Shown here piece by piece: positions 24,896-37,191 of a stretch of DNA of 64,000 nucleotides; within the stretch, counting starts at the first letter, position 1; each line of letters starts with the position of its first letter. A program made the position numbers and the translations under genes. Source of the DNA: Dactylis glomerata (lineage: Eukaryota; Streptophyta; Magnoliopsida; Poales; Poaceae). Under the pieces are notes generated by a model. The model did not search any database, was not told the origin of the DNA, and worked only from the letters and a program-made list of their open reading frames with translations. Where the stretch lies: contig QXEO01000722.1 of NCBI GenBank assembly GCA_007115705.1, positions 3,512,224 through 3,576,223 of the forward strand, written 5' to 3'.

Positions 24896-27800
24896 TGTAA
24901 CGCCCTACCTTTACCTAAAGGCGGAACTCCTATGTTACTGTGCCATTCCCTGGATTAGTAGATAGCACCACAATACAAAATATAGTAATCACTGCAATAG
25001 CATCAATATTACAATGTAAATCCAGTTACATAGGTCTTCAACCTTTCGAGTACACAACATAAAGCATAGTAGCAATGAGCCTCCATCTTCATCACGTTCC
25101 ACAGGCAGACATATTGGAATGTAGACTCGAGATCCTACTGGTCGTTCCTTATCCGAATAAAAATCTGCCCGTTTGAATATGCAGCCCCAGAGGGGTCAGT
25201 ACAACAACATACTGGCAAATGACACAAATTTGGTGGCATTTGTGAAATGACTACACTACATGACTTCTGGCTAGTGGATCTCAAAGGCAAATTTGCATAA
25301 AGCCAATTTTATCCTATAATCTTTGAAAAATCTTTTTATTAAAATTTTATTTATAAAGGGCTGAAATAACCCCCATACGTTACATACTGGCCGGTATGTA
25401 GTTTCTGGGTGAAACTCAACATAGTTTTGAAACAACAGAAACCACCACCCCTCGGAGTGTATGGCCATGAGCTTCTCATGATTGTTGCTAGTCAAGTTAT
25501 AAAGCATTCAGAAAAGATGATGAGATTCTTCCAAACATTCCATGACTAGAGACTCATTTGTCCATAACCGAGGACTCGGCTAAACGCTTAGATTTTAACA
25601 CCTTGCAAGGGTTGTGCACTTTCACCTTAAGACTCATTTTACCCCCATAAATAAAATGAGACAAGACCTTTCAAAAAAAGCATTCAACCATCTGGATCTG
25701 ACCGTACCCCCAATATTCTGCTACCACCTGCTGTTAGTACCTTATGGCTGAACCCTTAATCCTACTCAATCAAGACAGAGCCCATATTGTCATAAGGCTG
25801 CACTGGAAGTACTTTAATAATGGAAGCCATATTAATCCCTTTAATCCCGAGTGGCCATCCCGAGCGGTTTCCTGAGTTACACATCTTTACTAGCATGTGC
25901 CCCAGGACCCACCTTCCTCACACTCTTCTTATCAAACCAATCCACCCAGGTAGTTCATTTTAGTTGAAGTTGTTAATTTAATCACAAAACAACTTTGATA
26001 AGATGAACATAGCATATCATCATATTTTTCAAAGTATTTAGCATCCTATCAGGTGGGTTCAGGGATAGCTACTCACTACTAGGATCTAGCATTTTGTAAA
26101 ACAATTTGGTATTCCACCTATCATGCACACTACTGGAAACACTAATGCAGTAGTAAAAAGTAGGTAGAAGATATGTGTGTCACTTGCCTTTTTGAATAAT
26201 ACGATCTTTCCACTTCTCTCAACTAAGCATGTAGCTCTTCGCACAAAGCTATAGCACAAAATAGCACAACATAAACACACCATACAATTCAAACATAAAC
26301 AAACAAGTCAAACAAATGAAAAGTGTTTGTTCAACATTTTAGATTTCTTAAGATATTGTGATAGAATAGATATGACAAAGGAATTTGTGAATTGTGAAAT
26401 ATGGATTAGAGAGCTAGTTGGGAAAGATCAATATGATTGGAGAGAATTGGACTAAGCAAAATATAATTGATGAAGTCTTTATGATTTACCAAAGCATGAA
26501 TGAACTTGGGAATAGCTCATGTGAATTAAACCACACAAGTGTCAAATAGTGCAACAACAATACTATTGAATAAGTGTGACAACAATTATTCTTAAATAGC
26601 ATGCATTACACTTATGCTTTGGGTAAGTATTAGTGAATCATTACATTACTCAATTAGCACATTTGCAAATTGAATAGTTCAATACATGATATCAGGATTA
26701 AGTGGACAAGGATTGGGGTAGGAGTGGATGACATTTGAGAATATCTTTCAAAGGATTCATAGGATTCATTGAACAACATGAAGTATGATCATGTGCTATG
26801 AGGTGAATTAAATCAACACCTCAATAGCAAAACTAGAACTGATGATTATGATGTGTCACACTTTAATCAAATAACTCAATTGAAATTTGAATAGCTGTGA
26901 ATTAGACATAATGGGCTTAGATAGACTTGATATGTGTCAAGGTGGTCTCAAAATGATCATAGGTAGCTATGACATGTGACAAGGTGGTTTCAAGATGATG
27001 TGGATGAATGTGTATGATCATAGGATTTGCTATGATTGAAAGAAACATTGCTGAAAAGAAATAGAATTAATCTATTGAGGAAATACTCAAATTCTCATAT
27101 TTGAATTTGAATAATTATGAAGTTGTTCAAGAAAATTTGGAAGTGATGCTACTGGATAGCTTGCAGTAAACCAAAGCTAATGCAATTGGAATCATTCTAA
27201 AATAAATTTTAGAACTCAAATTATGATCAAATTAGTGATTTGGAATGATTTGAATGCACAAAGTGTGTGCACGTATCAACTTTGAAGTTTCTTGATTCTA
27301 TGATGTTCTACATGACTAGAGGATTCCAAAGACTACAAATTTGTAATTTTTGGATGCTTAGAACAAAAGATATAAATTAAACAAGTTAACAGATAAATTT
27401 GATTCAATTTGAAAATGAATTCAAATTGAATACTAAAGCTATGAAATATTATTGCACTAATGGATTCTAAATGTTATAAGCTTTCCAATGGTATATTGTT
27501 TGTAATTTTTCGAGTTGTAGTTTGAAAGATATGATTTTCCAAATATTAGGCACAAAATCAGATTCAAATTCTAATTTGAATCTTGTTTGATCTGGAGGCT
27601 AACACGTGGCTGTTTTCTACTGAGGCATACCGGTTCGTTTGGATCTTGAATCTGCGCCATTAGATCTAAAGAGGAGGGGACGATCCAGATTACAGCATAC
27701 CGGTTCAATTAAGTGAACCTATCCGTGCCATTGGATCAAGATCGGACAAACGAGAAAAGAGAGAGGGAGATACCGGCTAGGGTTAGGTTTCCGTCGAGAG

Positions 27801-29031
27801 TTCGCCAGTGAGGCATGCAGGTGGCTAGCTCCGGCGGCGTTCCGGCGAGTTCTGGGTGATGGAGAGTCCACGATGAGGTCCAGCACGGCGAGAGGAGCTC
27901 GATGGTGGGGACGGCGTCTTCGATTGTTTCCGGAAGAAGGAGAGAGGATCGGCTGGAGGTGTACTAGCGGTGAGGTGCTTCAGATGTTGGATGATTGCGT
28001 CATTCTGCGGCGCAATCGAGCAAACAAAAACTACCAGGAGAAGCGCCATAGGATGGAAAGGAGGTTAGGAGGAGAGGGGAAAGCTCTTGCTCACCAACGG
28101 CGGCGAATTCGGTCGGTGATGTCTGCAAAGAGGCGGCACTTCGGCGAGGAATTTCTCGGCAGCTAGTCGATGTTTTCGAGGGAGAGCAAAGGGAGATGGG
28201 GGAGGAGTCCACATGCTATTTATAGAGGGCCGATTTCTTGCGGGAGGGGCCAGGGTTGCGCGAGGGAGAGGCGATAGACGGCGGAGGTGTGCCGGGCTCG
28301 GGCTAGAGTCTGTCTAGTGGAGGATGATGGAGCTGACAGGTGGGGCCCATGCATCAGCGGCGGAAGGCGTCAGCCAGCGTAACAGTTCGGGAGGGGCGAT
28401 GCTGGGCCTAGGCCAAAATGGACTTTGGGCCAAATCGTTTCCCCTGGCCCTTTTTTCTTCTTATTCCTTTTCATTTTCTTTTTCCTTTTTCTGCATTCTG
28501 ATTTGTTTCAAACTTTTGCAAATTTTTTTCAAATCAAACAAATTCCTAAATTCTTCTAATATTCACAGCAATGGTCTAAACCAGTAACAAAACAAGTTTT
28601 CAAAATAAAAGGAAATTTTCAATAAAACTTTATGAACAAAGCAAGGGGCTTGCTTGCATAAATGCAAAAATAGAGATAGGGTTTGAAATTAATTCTTTTT
28701 AGAGTTTTGTGAAAATACTTTATAAACTATAATTTTGAGATTCACACTCAAGCAAGGTTTTGCAATCTTTAGTAAATAACACACATTTGTGATTCATTCC
28801 TTTGCAAGAAAGCTTGCATAAGTTTGAGTAAAAGAATGAAAATAATATTTTGATAATTGGTCTTTCTCAAAGAAGTTCTTCAAGAAATGATAGAAAGTTT
28901 GATATAGTTTTCTAATAAAGCTTTTTAAATAAACTCAAAAAGTTTTAAATCCTTGTAAATTTTCAATCAACACTAACAAAACAAAAACAAAAAATTTACC
29001 CCAAAATCTGATAAAATCTTGGGATTTTACA
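24896..29031 (-). mobile_element. solo Tekay-like LTR T2c (4.14 kb) inside the S1 5' LTR
   Basis: Plus-strand ends are TGTAACGCCC and GGATTTTACA, flanked by gtgac (24891-24895) and gtgat (29032-29036), a TSD with one mismatch. Uninterrupted sequence at the same place is seen in the S1 3' LTR near 34361 and in S2 near 42463. The order of blocks (TATA 28215-28227, GC-rich leader, donor, exon-2-like segment near 26188, closing block near 25560) shows minus orientation. There is no interior, so it is a solo LTR. The ORF 27873-28166 lies in the leader and is not credible as a gene. Confidence 0.8.
28215..28227 (-). promoter_or_regulatory. LTR TATA box (T2c)
   Basis: Minus-strand CTCTATAAATAGC. 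An ATG lies only a few bases after it, upstream of the expected transcript start. From there to the donor-like GTGAGC (plus-strand gctcac, 28089-28094) the sense strand is ATG-free. Confidence 0.6.
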
Positions 29032-29793
29032 GTGATAGAAACCTCTAAGGTTGTAGATGTGCTGTTGCCACTAGGGAGAAAACAACATTCTTATGTTCAA
29101 GGACATTTGCATTGTTTACATTACGCACTTTGCTTAATGCAGTTATCTGTTGTTCGCAACTTAATACTCAACGGGTGCTCGGATGACACCTCGAGAGTGG
29201 ATTATTAGTCATAGATGCAGTTGGATTATGGTCTATGTATTTTGTCGTAATGAACAAAGTGAATCTCATAGTGATCCACATGACATATGTACGCTATCTT
29301 CATTCTATCAATTGCCCAACTGTAATTTGTTTACCCAGCATGTTGTTATTTATCTTATGGAGGGACACCACTAGTGAACTGTGGACCCCGGTCCATTCCT
29401 TTTACATTGCTATTACCATTTTACTTTTACTCACATTATTTACATTCTTGCATACTATTACATTTTACCACTTGATACGCTTAATCCTTTGTTTACAGCA
29501 AACCGGTGAGATTGACAACCTGATCGTAAGTTGGGGCAAAGTAGTTGGTTGTGTTGTGTGCAGGTTCAACGTTGCTGCTGGTGAAAAGCTACACGCCGAT
29601 AAGCATTTTTCTGGCGCCATTGTCCAGAGTGTCGCAAAGCTAGCGGGTATCAACCTTCGGAAGTGTGGTTCTTTCTCCTACTGGTTCGATAAACCTTGGT
29701 TTCACAACTGAGGGAAACTTGCTGCTATGATCATCATACATTCCTCTTGGGGTTCCCAACTAGGTGCCTACTACGCACCATCAAGCATTTTTC

Positions 29794-29811
29794 TAGCGCC
29801 GTTGCCGGGGA
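29794..29811 (+). promoter_or_regulatory. primer-binding site of S1
   Basis: TAGCGCCGTTGCCGGGGA lies 10 nt after the end of the 5' LTR. It matches the tRNA-Asp-type PBS of Athila elements with one change at the second base. Confidence 0.8.
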
Positions 29812-29969
29812 GAAAGAAGATTTCTTCAAGGGGAGTCTCTCACTTCCAATCTTTTACTTTGTTATTGTTTTGCTTTGCTTTATTTTTGCTTGCATCATTT
29901 TATCAAAAATACAAAAAAAATTAGTTCCCTTGATAGCTTGCATTCCGTTACCTTTACTTTTAGTTCATT

Positions 29970-30562
29970 ATGTTGTCCCCTAAGTATGCTTTGGAGGACC
30001 TTACAATAGGTAGTGGTTCTATAATTGGGAAAGGTAACATCGAGGAGTTCTTTAATCATGTTAGTATGCATAAAGATGTTGAGGATAGATATTTAGCTGA
30101 GCTTGCTCCTAGTTATGAAGTTGCTGCTGCTTATTTAGTTCACATGTTGGAGGCTAGGTTTGTTAACCTTAATCCTTTATGCAACAAATGTTTCTTAAGC
30201 TTCATGATATCGAAGACTCCGAAAAGAAAGACTTTATTTTGGAGACTTTGCATAGAGAATTTAGAAATGTTTCTATTGAAGCTAGGAAAGTTTTTGAGCA
30301 TTTTAATATGCTTGGCTCACCTGTTATTGTTGTAGGTACAACCAAAGAAGACATCAAAGTACCAATTCCTTGCAAACTTGTTGGATTGCATGAAGCTTTG
30401 GAAAAGAATTTCGATTGGATTTGTCCTGAAAACCCTTTTCATGAAAGTAGTGAACCCAAGAGTGTTCACAAAGGATATTCAAAAACTCATTTGGATACAA
30501 TACAATTTATTCTTGAGAAGACTTCTGCAATTGATCTTAATGCTTCATCTGAAAATACTTGA
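29970..30562 (+). pseudogene. S1 orphan ORF of about 197 codons, function unknown
   Basis: The ORF starts at ATG 29970 (MLSPKYALEDLTIGSGSIIG) and is interrupted by a 1-nt frameshift near 30176. It continues from 30179 (MQQMFLKLHDIEDSEKKDF) to the stop at 30560-30562. The second part has GSPVIVVGTTKEDIKVPIPC and NFDWICPENPFHESSEP. I do not recognise a domain, membrane segment or signal peptide. Codon usage looks like that of the S2 gag-protease (A/T-ending). Its place between PBS and the shared 3' region is where S2 carries gag-protease, so it probably replaced those genes in the family. It may be a divergent element protein or a captured host gene. Confidence 0.6.
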
Positions 30563-33493
30563 TTTGCACTTTCTGCGCCTAGCTCAAAGGCGTAAAAGAA
30601 AAGCACTGTTGGGAGATAACCCAATGTTTTCTTTTCAGTAATTTTTCTTTTATTTGAGTCTTGGAAGTTATTACTACTGTAATGACCTCTCCTTATCATT
30701 TTTATTTCGTTTTTGTGCCAAGAAGAACCTCTAATTTGAGGGAGGTAAGATTTGGGGAAGTTGCTGTCCTGAAACAGATTTATGTGCTGCACCGTAAAAA
30801 TTTGTGAAAATTATCAGAATATCTTTTTGATCTGAAATTTCTTGTGCATATGCCCCAGGTTATATCCAAACTATCATTAGTTTTTCACTTTACGATTTGA
30901 GCAACTGAAGGTCCTCGAAAAAATCGATCTTTGTTAGTTGTTCTGTTTTGACAGATTCTGCCACTATTTGTGTTTGCCTCACGATCGCTTTCTTTTTGAG
31001 TTCTTTTGATCACGGAACTTTTGAGGAAGTTGCTACAGCATGTGATTCTTTAATGGTTGGTATATTTGAGTTTGAAACTGAACCAAAAGGGGAGATTTAC
31101 TATCATGTTTATGCAAATGTTGCTAATCGAATTGTGTGAAGTTTTGTATGAAGGAAGTTTTCAAGTGTAGGGAATGGAGAGTGGTGAGATGAGATGAAGT
31201 ATGGACAAAAGCTCAAGCTTGGGGATGCCCATGTCACCCCAAGAAATATCCAAGAGGTACAAGTGTCAAAGCTTGGGGATGCCCCCGAGGCACCCCTTCT
31301 TCATCGGCAAAAATTAGGTCACCTTTCAACACACTATATTTTTATTGCTTCATATTATATGCTTTTTTCTTGGAGCGTCTTTACTTTTTCGTTCATTTTT
31401 CTTTTGTTTTTTTCTGAAATAAATGGTTGGACCCCAACAAATTTCTTTTGGAGAAGACATACTTCGGTTTTCATTGCCAAGAACACTCTAGTTTTCACTC
31501 TTATCGTTCAACGAGTGTTCTCTTTTTCTAGTACTGCGTTTAGCTTTCGTTTTTCGCCTTGATTTTTATTCAGATCTTGTTATATCTTTGCATCAAGGTG
31601 TATTTAGACCTCTGGTCTATGTTGGTTTTCATCAAAAGAGTTGTCTCAAAAAGGTTGGAATGGTGTTAGAAAAGAGAAAAAGTTTTTATGCCAATAGTGG
31701 TACAAATGGGAGCTTGTTTAGACTACGGCTTAGACTTCTGCATGTCATGCTTGATGTCGTTTTGATAGTATGCTTAGTAGTTTTTGCTGTAGCATGACTT
31801 TTCTCAAATGACTGAGATTGCTTAATGAGCCTTTGAAAAAATCATGCGTTGTTTTTATTATATGGGAGCATGTTATTGTCGTTTTCTCCTTTGATGCTTT
31901 ATTTGGGTTGACTTGGCGCATGCTTACAACATGTTGACTCTAACAAAGTCGCCATAAGCCTCTATGATCATTTGGTTTTTGACTTGTGATACCACTTTAT
32001 GCTTCGGTTAATGATGTTTTATCGCTATGCATGATTATGGCCGTTATTGCTCTCTTAGTTGGCCGCTCCCAGTCTTTTGCTAGCCTTCATTTTGTACTGA
32101 GTATGAGATCTACTCGTGCATCCAACTCCCAAAAACCAAGTTATTCCAATGTGTCCACCATACATACCTATTGGCAATTTGCTATTCCAAGTACATTCGA
32201 CTTGCTTTTATCTATCCTTCGAATTGAACTTTTTGGTGTTATGTGAAAATTAGTCAGTAAAGCTCTCACGAACCTGACGGCACACTTTAATTTTCTCATT
32301 TTTAATAATTTTGTCATTGTGGCTCTCTTATGTTGATATTATGCTTGCAAGTTGTAAGTTGGAAATTAGCCCAGCCATGCTGTCATGGGGCAAGCTTTCA
32401 ACATTGCACTTTCTTTCATTTAGTTGATATCATGATCTTTTGTTTTGGATACTCGCGATGTGAAATAAGTTGGGATCTTGTGAGCTCATGGAGTTTGTAT
32501 ATGTGTTAGAGAAATGCCTGGGCCGCTAATCTAAGCCATGCATCATTCATGGTAGAAATTTACAGCATGCCCATAGTGGACATTCGACGACACATCTCAC
32601 AATAAAAAGCTATACCAATGGTAAATAAAAGAGATGCCGAGGTGTTCATTGTCTGTTTGTCTTGTCATTTTGATGTGGGCTTGTTCCATGTCATCAGGCA
32701 AGAGGTACCCCGTTGGCGGTTCTCGATGATACATGTATGCTTACAATGACAAGAACTTGCTTGGGACCTAAGTCGAGTAGCATGAGGTTTGGGTATTCGT
32801 ACTTCACGAGACATGAGGTTTTCAACTTATGATTTGTTAAGCATATACTTCATAATTGTACTCGCATTTACCTTAACCATTCAAGATGCCTATGATGGGG
32901 GCAATGAGAGCTCAAAGCTAGTAAGTATCATAATTTTTGGAGGTTTATAAAACTTACAATCACTGCTTCCCTCTGCGAAGGGCCTTTCTTTTACTTTTAT
33001 GTTGAGTCTCCACCTTCTACCTTTATGCACTGTCTAAGAGAGCATAGTTGCCATTCTGAGTTAAATGTGCATAGTCCCGAAGTTTATCATTGGTTGATTC
33101 ATGATTATGGTTTTGCTTGTTCTTAAATTATTTGTATCTAGTCGCCCTCTTAAACTTGAGGGTGTCCTATGTATTTATGATTTGCTATTCCATGAAGGAC
33201 AAGCTGAAAACCACTTTGCTATGTTTTTCCATATGATTTGAACACACGTTTGACTTTCAATGTTTCATTACTCATGATCTTTCGTTTGTGTTACTTTTCA
33301 TGTTATAACATGGTTGCTAAGTTTTTATTGTCAAGATTATGTCTCTTATGCCCATGTTTTAAGTACTTTGATCCCAGCACTCAATGATTTACATCGTTGA
33401 TCAAGATTGTGGTGGTGCATGTCACCTCAAAAATTATTGTTTTGTTATCACTTACCTACTCGAGGATGAGCAGGAGTTAAGCTTGGGGATGCT
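30563..33493 (+). other. non-coding 3' region of S1
   Basis: A 2.9-kb T-rich region with no recognisable coding domain; its ORFs (60-120 aa) lack motifs. The first 80 bp, with CTGCGCCTAGCTCAAAGGCG and GGGAGATAACCC, recur after the S2 protease at 48480-48532. The polypurine-like AAGCTTGGGGATGC occurs at about 31215, 31269 and again at the true PPT position, 33479-33493. Confidence 0.6.
33479..33493 (+). promoter_or_regulatory. polypurine tract of S1
   Basis: AAGCTTGGGGATGCT directly precedes the TGATACGTC start of the 3' LTR, the position where plus-strand DNA synthesis is primed. Confidence 0.6.
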
Positions 33494-35111
33494 TGATACG
33501 TCTCAAACGTATCTATAATTTTTGATGCTCCATGCTTGTTTATACACCATTTTGCTTTGTGTTTTGTTACACTTCGTGGCGTTTTTAAGCATTTTCTGGA
33601 ACTAACCTACTAACGAGACGCCACAGTGCCAGTTACTTGTTTTCTGCTGTTTTTTGTGTTTCAGAAAAGATACACAGGAAATATTCTCGGAATTGGACGA
33701 AACAAAAGCCGAACCTCCTATTTTTCCAGACACAAGTCAAAGTCCGAAGATGAGACGGAGGGGGGTCAGGGGCCAACCACACCCTAGGGTGGCGCGGCCT
33801 ATCCCTGGCCCGCGCCACCAGGGGGTGAGGCCACCTGGTCCACCTCCTGACGCCACCCTTCCGCCTATATATTCCCCTCGACGGGAAAAACCTAAAGACC
33901 CGTTAAATTTTCAACGAAACCTACTACAAGCCGTCATCGTCGACGCGAGATCGGGAGGGGACAGAAGCTCTTCCTGGCACCCTGCCGGAGGCCTTCTTCG
34001 TCACCATGGTCGCCTCCGGAGTGATGTGTGAGTAGTCTACCTTGGACTATGGGTCCATAGCAGTAGCTATATGGTCGTCTCCTCCACCATGTGCTTCATG
34101 TTTAGATCTTGTGAGCTGCCTAACCTGATCAAGATCATCTTTGTGTAATTCTACAAGTTGTGTTTGTTGGGATCCGATGAGTATTGGTACTATGTCAAGT
34201 TGATGTGCTGAATTATTATCTTTATGTTATCTCTATGTTGTTTATGATCTTGCATGCTCTCCATTGCTAGTAGATATCTTGGCCGAGTAGATGCTAGTGA
34301 CTCCATGAGGGAGTATTTATGCTCGATAGTTGGGTTCATGCCTCTAGTAATCTGGGGGAGTGACAGAAACCCCTAAGGTTGTAGATGTGTTGTTGCCACT
34401 AGGGATAAAACAACATTCTTGTGTTCAAGGACATTTGCATTCTTTACATTATGCACTTTGATTAATGCAGTTATCTGTTGTTCGCAACTTAATACTCAAC
34501 GGGTGCTCGGAGGACACCTCGAGAGTGGATTATTAGTCATAGATGCAGTTGGATTACGGTCTATGTATTTTGTCGTAATGCCCAGACTGAATCTCATAGT
34601 GATCCTCATGACATATGTACGCTATCTTTATTCTATCAATTGCCCAACTGTAATTTGTTTACCCAGCATGTTGTTATTTATCTTATGGAGAGACACCACT
34701 AGTGAACTGTGGACCCCGGTCCATTCCTTTTACATTTCTATTACCGTTTTACTTTTACTCGCATTATTTACATTCTTGCATACTATTACCTTTTACCACT
34801 CGATACGCTTAATCCTTTGTTTACAGCAAACCGGTGAGATTGACAACCTCATCGTAAGTTGGGGCAAAGTACTTGGTTGTGTTGTGTGCAGGTTCCACGC
34901 TGCTGCTGGTGAAAAGCTACACGTCGACAAGCATTTTTCTGGCGCCATTGTCCAGAGTGTCTCAAAGCTAGCAGGCATCAACCTTCAGAAGTGTGGTTCT
35001 TTCTCCTACTGGTTCAATAAACTTTGGTTTCACAACTGAGGGAAACTTGCTGTTGTACTCATCATACCTTCCTCTAGGGGTTCCCAATTGGGTGCCTACT
35101 ACGCACCATCA
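33494..35111 (+). repeat. 3' LTR of S1
   Basis: A 1618-bp LTR starting TGATACGTCTC and ending CGCACCATCA. It lacks the T2c insertion (its site is near 34361). It is followed by atcgt, the right TSD, and then RLG-A coding sequence. Differences from the 5' LTR are scattered substitutions plus a few short indels, including one of about 15 bp near 33988. Confidence 0.85.
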
Positions 35112-36333
35112 ATCGTCGTATTATCCTTCTTGCTTCGACTGTATCTTCGGGTAATGTTTTGTTTATCATGTACACCAAGTATGGCTGCATCCAAGTTTCT
35201 TTGACCATCATGACTTCCTCTAGTTCTGTTGTGCTTCCTGTGCCGGGCTTGCCAGCCCCCGAGCCTGTCGTCGGATGCTGGCTTGGTTCTTGTGGAGTCA
35301 AACTCTTGCTACTTTTTATTGACCTTTCTATGATTTCTTCCCAGAAGACTCCTGGTGGTATAGGCGGGCATTGGGACCCTATGTTTTCTAGATTTTCGGC
35401 TTCCTCGTTGCTGGCCCTGCTGGCGTGTGAAACTTTGCATCCATCGAATGTTCCTTCTAGGTAGTAATACAAGTTTCTGTATGCCGTCATATTGTCGCTG
35501 ATGGAGTCACACTGATTCATCACTTGCTGGACAATGAGATTCGAGTCCCCAAATATTTTCAGTCGAGTTGCTCCACATGCTTTGGCCATTTTCATTCCAT
35601 GGAGCAAAGCCTCGTATTCGGCTTCATTATTGGAAGCTTGTGGAAAACTCATCCTTAACACATACTTTAGTTTGTCGCCTTGTGGTGATATTAAGACTAA
35701 TCCTGCTCCAGCGCCTTGGACTCTTTTTGAACCGTCGAAGTACATTGTCCACACACTCAACAGATCAGGTGGTCCTGTGTTTTGTAGTTCGAACCACTCT
35801 GCTGTGAAATCTAGTAACACTTGAGATTTGATTGCTTTCCATTTCTCGTACGTGATGTCCAGGGGTGATAGTTCGATTTCCCATAAGGAGACACATCCTG
35901 TTGCTGCAGGGTTGTTCAATATATTTGATAGTGGGGCTTCGTTAACCACTATGATTGGGTGCACCGTGAAATATTGCCGTAACTTTCGTGCTGTTGTGAA
36001 TATGTTGTACGCAAGCTTTTGATAGTGCGAGTACCTCTGCTTTGTTGGAGATAGGACTTCGCTAAGGAAATATACTGGCCGCTGGACTCCGTGCGCCTTT
36101 CCTTCTTCACTTCGCTCGACTACAGGTACCGTGCTTACCATCTGATGTGTGGCTGCGATATATAGTAGTAGTGGCTCTTTTTCTTTCGGTGCGACCAACA
36201 CAGGTGGTGTGGAAAGCACTTTTTTCAGTTGCGCGAAGGCTGCATCTGCCTCTTCTGTCCACTCGAACTTGTCATCTAATTTTTTCATGAGTGCATAGAA
36301 GGGGAGAGCTTTTTCTCCTAATCGTGCGACAAA
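35112..36333 (-). pseudogene. RLG-A connection and RNase H region with archaeal-type RNase H
   Basis: The minus-strand frame after the RT runs from 36333 to 35112. First comes the RT-linked RNase H-like part (FEWTEEADAAFAQLKKVLST and KQRYSHYQKLAYNIFTTARK), then a second RNase H around 35770-35490. That second domain keeps its acidic residues: MYFDGSKRVQGAGAGLVL, NNEAEYEALLHGMKMA and IFGDSNLIVQQVMNQ. A second, archaeal-type RNase H is a hallmark of the Tat lineage. The frame ends at RRIIRR where S1 is inserted and resumes in phase at 24004. This 404-codon stretch is open, unlike the adjacent RT. Confidence 0.85.
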
Positions 36334-37191
36334 TCAACTTAATGCCACCATGCGTCCTACGAGTTTCTGTATGTCGTGTAACTTTGCTGGTTTCCCCATC
36401 GTTAGTATTGCTTGGATTTTCTCTGGGTTTGCCTCTATACCTCTTGCTGACACCAAGAATCCCAGAAGTTGCCCTGCTGACATGACAAAAGAGCATTTTG
36501 TCGGGTTAAGCTTGAGCTTGTACCTGTTGAGGTTGTTGAAGGTTTCCTTCAAGTCGCTGATTAAAGACTCCTCCTTTCTTGTGGTGATGACCATGTCGTT
36601 GATGTAGACTTGGATGTTGCGGCCTATTTGACTTCCAAGGCAGTTTTGCATCATCCGTTGATAAGTTGCTCCTGTGTTTTTGAGGCCGAAGGGCATGACT
36701 TGATAGCAGAACACACTGTATGGTGTGATAAAAGCTGTTTTTTCTTCGTCTTCTTTCTTCAACTTGATCTGGTTGTAGCCAGAATATGCGTCCAAGAAGG
36801 AAAGCCTTGTGCACCCTGCCATTGAGTCGATTATCTAATCAATGCAAGGTAGCGGAAAGGGATCCTTGGGGCAGTGCTTGTTGAGAAATGTGTAGTCAAC
36901 ACATACTCTTTGTACGTCCGTGTTTTTCTTGGGGACGATAACTGGGTTGGACACCCAAGTTGATGCTTTGACTTCTCTGATGAAGCTTGTGTTTTCTAGC
37001 ATGTGTAGCTCGGATGCTATTGCTTTTCTTTTGGGTTCATCGAACCATCGCAGAGGTTGCTTGACTGGCTTTGCTTTTGGATCCACTTTTAGTGCATGCT
37101 CGACCAGTTCCCTGGGAACCCCTAGCATGTATGAAGGACACCAGGCGAAGATTTCCCAGCGCTCATGGAGGAACTCGACGAGCGCACTTTC
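36334..37191 (-). pseudogene. RLG-A reverse transcriptase with stops and a mutated active site
   Basis: On the minus strand the RT has EHALKVDPKAKPVKQPLRWF, STWVSNPVIVPKKNTDVQRV, the segment GCTRLSFLDAYSGYNQIKL and TPYSVFCYQVMPFGLKNTGA. The active-site motif is YINDM (36592-36606) where relatives have Y-V-D-D-M, so one of two catalytic Asp residues is Asn. Two in-frame stops interrupt the frame: TAG at 36835-36837 in place of Gln and TGA at 36334-36336 in place of Arg. The enzyme would have copied the element RNA into DNA; this copy cannot. Confidence 0.85.

Larger units (their letters stand above)
24005..29783 (+). repeat. 5' LTR of S1 (split by 24896-29031)
   Basis: It starts TGATACATCTC and ends CTACGCACCATCA. 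It aligns throughout with 33494-35111, for example in the segment with TATATATTCCCC (24373-24384 and 33865-33876). It contains a PBS-like motif (CTGGCGCCATTGTCC) near 29610, inside the LTR and about 170 bp before its end. Confidence 0.85.
24005..35111 (+). mobile_element. S1: complete Athila-type (Sabrina/WHAM-like) element
   Basis: A plus-strand element with 5' LTR 24005-29783 (1.64 kb once its own insertion is removed), interior 29784-33493 and 3' LTR 33494-35111. The flanks are atcgt on both sides (24000-24004 and 35112-35116), a perfect 5-bp TSD. It has a PBS at 29794-29811 and a polypurine-like AAGCTTGGGGATGC just before the 3' LTR. The interior codes for one short unknown ORF and no gag, protease, RT or integrase, so it is non-autonomous. 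Family naming is from memory of LTR starts and is tentative. Confidence 0.85.
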
